Below are positions 63,111 through 64,000 of a stretch of DNA of 64,000 bases, one piece after another (the first letter of the stretch is position 1; each line of letters begins with the position of its first letter). Where the stretch lies: assembly GCF_947495965.1 (NCBI RefSeq), contig NZ_CANMBB010000002.1, positions 558,001 through 622,000 on the forward strand, in the 5' to 3' direction. The DNA comes from an uncultured Maribacter sp. Lineage in GTDB: Bacteria > Bacteroidota > Bacteroidia > Flavobacteriales > Flavobacteriaceae. Under the pieces are notes generated by a model that was given only the letters and a program-made list of their open reading frames with translations, was not told the origin of the DNA and did no database searches. The translations under genes were made by a program, and so were the position numbers.

Positions 63111-64000
63111 TTATTCTCCTTTTACCCTAAATATCCAGAGTTTTTTTTCATACCGTCCATTTATACCACTATCTCTTCCTTCTCTAGCCTCTTTAATTGT
63201 ATTATAGCGAATTAAATATACATAATTATACTTGTTTTTACTTCTATAAAAAGAGCCTGGGTTAAAACCAGCTTTCTTCATATCACTCATAAAAGCTTCA
63301 TAGTACTTTTTAGTACCAAATACATTTGCTATTAAATAATATCCTGGCTCTAAATTACCTTCTTTAACTACTTCCTCATATTTCTCACCAGCTTGTACTG
63401 TAACTATTTCTGTTTTAGTTATATTGTTTATTCTTTTTTCTTCTTCAAGAGCTAATTTAATAGCATTGATAGAATCTTTAGCCTTTTCTTCCCTTAACTT
63501 TCTAGAATACGCTAAAGCTTCTTCCAAACGTATATTTTCAATAGAATCTGCAACCTTCTTTTCTTGAACCCTAATTGCTGCTAATCTTGTTTCTTTTTTC
63601 TTAGCATCTTTCTCAAGTTTTAATTTACGTTTATTGTTCCTAATAGAATCTTTTTTGCGTTTACGATTATCTTTTGTTGAAATAGCTAGCCTAGTATCTT
63701 TAACTTGGAGTAATGAATCTTTCTTAATTTTAGCTTTTTCCTTAGCTTCTTTTTCTTTTTTCTTAGTTTCTTCTTTTACTGCAAGAGCTTCAGTTTTAGA
63801 TAATTTTTCTTTTAACTTCTCCTTTTCTCTAAGTTCTTTTTCTTGCTTTTCTTTTTCAATATCCTTTGGGGTTTGTTTTTTTAATTCTTTACCAAAATTA
63901 TACGCGGTAACAATCTCAAAAGTTGGATCCACATCATTTAAATTATTACTAGTTGCAAACTCTACTAATGCGCCAACAGAAAACTTTTTAAAAAAATGCC
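63111..64000 (-). CDS. PorP/SprF-type outer-membrane protein with coiled-coil and SPOR-like C-terminus (5-prime partial)
   Basis: The frame is open through the right edge: the window holds the last 295 or so codons. The first visible residues (FSVGALVEFATSNNLNDVDPTFEIVTAYNFG) match the closing strands of PorP/SprF-family type IX secretion membrane proteins. Then come about 150 residues of Lys/Glu-rich coiled coil and a C-terminal domain (GYYLIANVFGTKKYYEAFMSDMKKAGFNPGSFY, YVYLIRY) of SPOR-like peptidoglycan-binding style. The likely job is a type IX or gliding accessory protein linking outer membrane and cell wall. A GTG near 63932 is not the start. Confidence 0.72.
   Translation of the reverse strand, partial: HFFKKFSVGALVEFATSNNLNDVDPTFEIVTAYNFGKELKKQTPKDIEKEKQEKELREKEKLKEKLSKTEALAVKEETKKKEKEAKEKAKIKKDSLLQVKDTRLAISTKDNRKRKKDSIRNNKRKLKLEKDAKKKETRLAAIRVQEKKVADSIENIRLEEALAYSRKLREEKAKDSINAIKLALEEEKRINNITKTEIVTVQAGEKYEEVVKEGNLEPGYYLIANVFGTKKYYEAFMSDMKKAGFNPGSFYRSKNKYNYVYLIRYNTIKEAREGRDSGINGRYEKKLWIFRVKGE

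Noticed and set aside
1-64000. CRISPR arrays, IS elements, prophage, tRNA or rRNA genes
   Set aside because: No regularly spaced repeats, transposase or integrase genes, terminal inverted repeats or cloverleaf-type sequences were seen while reading both strands; the only structural RNA recognised is the SRP RNA.

Overview
The window is chromosomal DNA of a member of the Bacteroidota, almost certainly family Flavobacteriaceae. The DNA is AT-rich (about one third G+C by eye). Many genes are preceded by the Bacteroidota promoter signature (TTG/TTTG, about 19-22 bp, then TAnnTTTG) rather than sigma70 boxes. The gene content also fits: DUF4834, YfhO, DUF4252, a PorP/SprF-type protein, a CarboxypepD_reg-type TonB receptor, YtxJ and single-chain SdaA. 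No IS element, prophage, CRISPR array, tRNA or rRNA was seen. The window is mostly ordinary core genome, with a few accessory or poorly described loci.

Layout. 1-5 kb: ECF sigma factor with a hairpin leader, UvrA, and a very basic secreted protein. 5-11.4 kb: a minus-strand envelope operon (DUF4834, YfhO-type membrane protein, glycosyltransferase, polysaccharide flippase, Tat-exported TIM-barrel protein), its genes overlapping or nearly touching. 11.5-19.2 kb: outer-membrane transporter, half-size DEAD-box protein, then a GNAT-fold protein, an alpha-oxoamine synthase and a fold-type II PLP enzyme that together look like a sulfonolipid (capnine) module, and a prolyl oligopeptidase. 19.3-29.6 kb: YbaB, thioredoxin, OmpA, YegP, threonine aldolase, prfB with its programmed +1 frameshift, ArsC, a Spy-like protein with a TonB receptor, and DnaK. 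29.8-32.9 kb: umuDC and serine dehydratase. 33-41 kb: NTF2-like protein, panB-lspA-rluA, DUF4252, EamA transporter, TPR protein, leuAB. 41-50 kb: pheT, fasciclin protein, lipoproteins, ABC-F ATPase, SDR, and the 4.5S/SRP RNA gene. 50-57.7 kb: glutaminyl cyclase, thioesterase, beta-helix lipoprotein, LytTR regulator, an unlisted 50-residue secreted peptide, a TPR histidine kinase and its response regulator, and an orphan protein. 57.8-64 kb: glyA, ytxJ, clpB, a TetR regulator, and a PorP/SprF-type protein running off the right edge.

Most interesting points: (i) the putative sulfonolipid module at 13.4-17.0 kb; (ii) a UmuD homologue whose two catalytic residues (E. coli Ser60 and Lys97) are Ala60 and Ile97 while the GFPSPA cleavage segment is kept; (iii) a tiny exported His/Asp-rich peptide between a LytTR regulator lacking its phosphoacceptor Asp and a TPR histidine kinase/response regulator pair; (iv) a DEAD-box protein with only one RecA domain; (v) an ABC-F protein with an erased second Walker A; (vi) a recent-looking 30-bp tandem duplication at the end of leuB.
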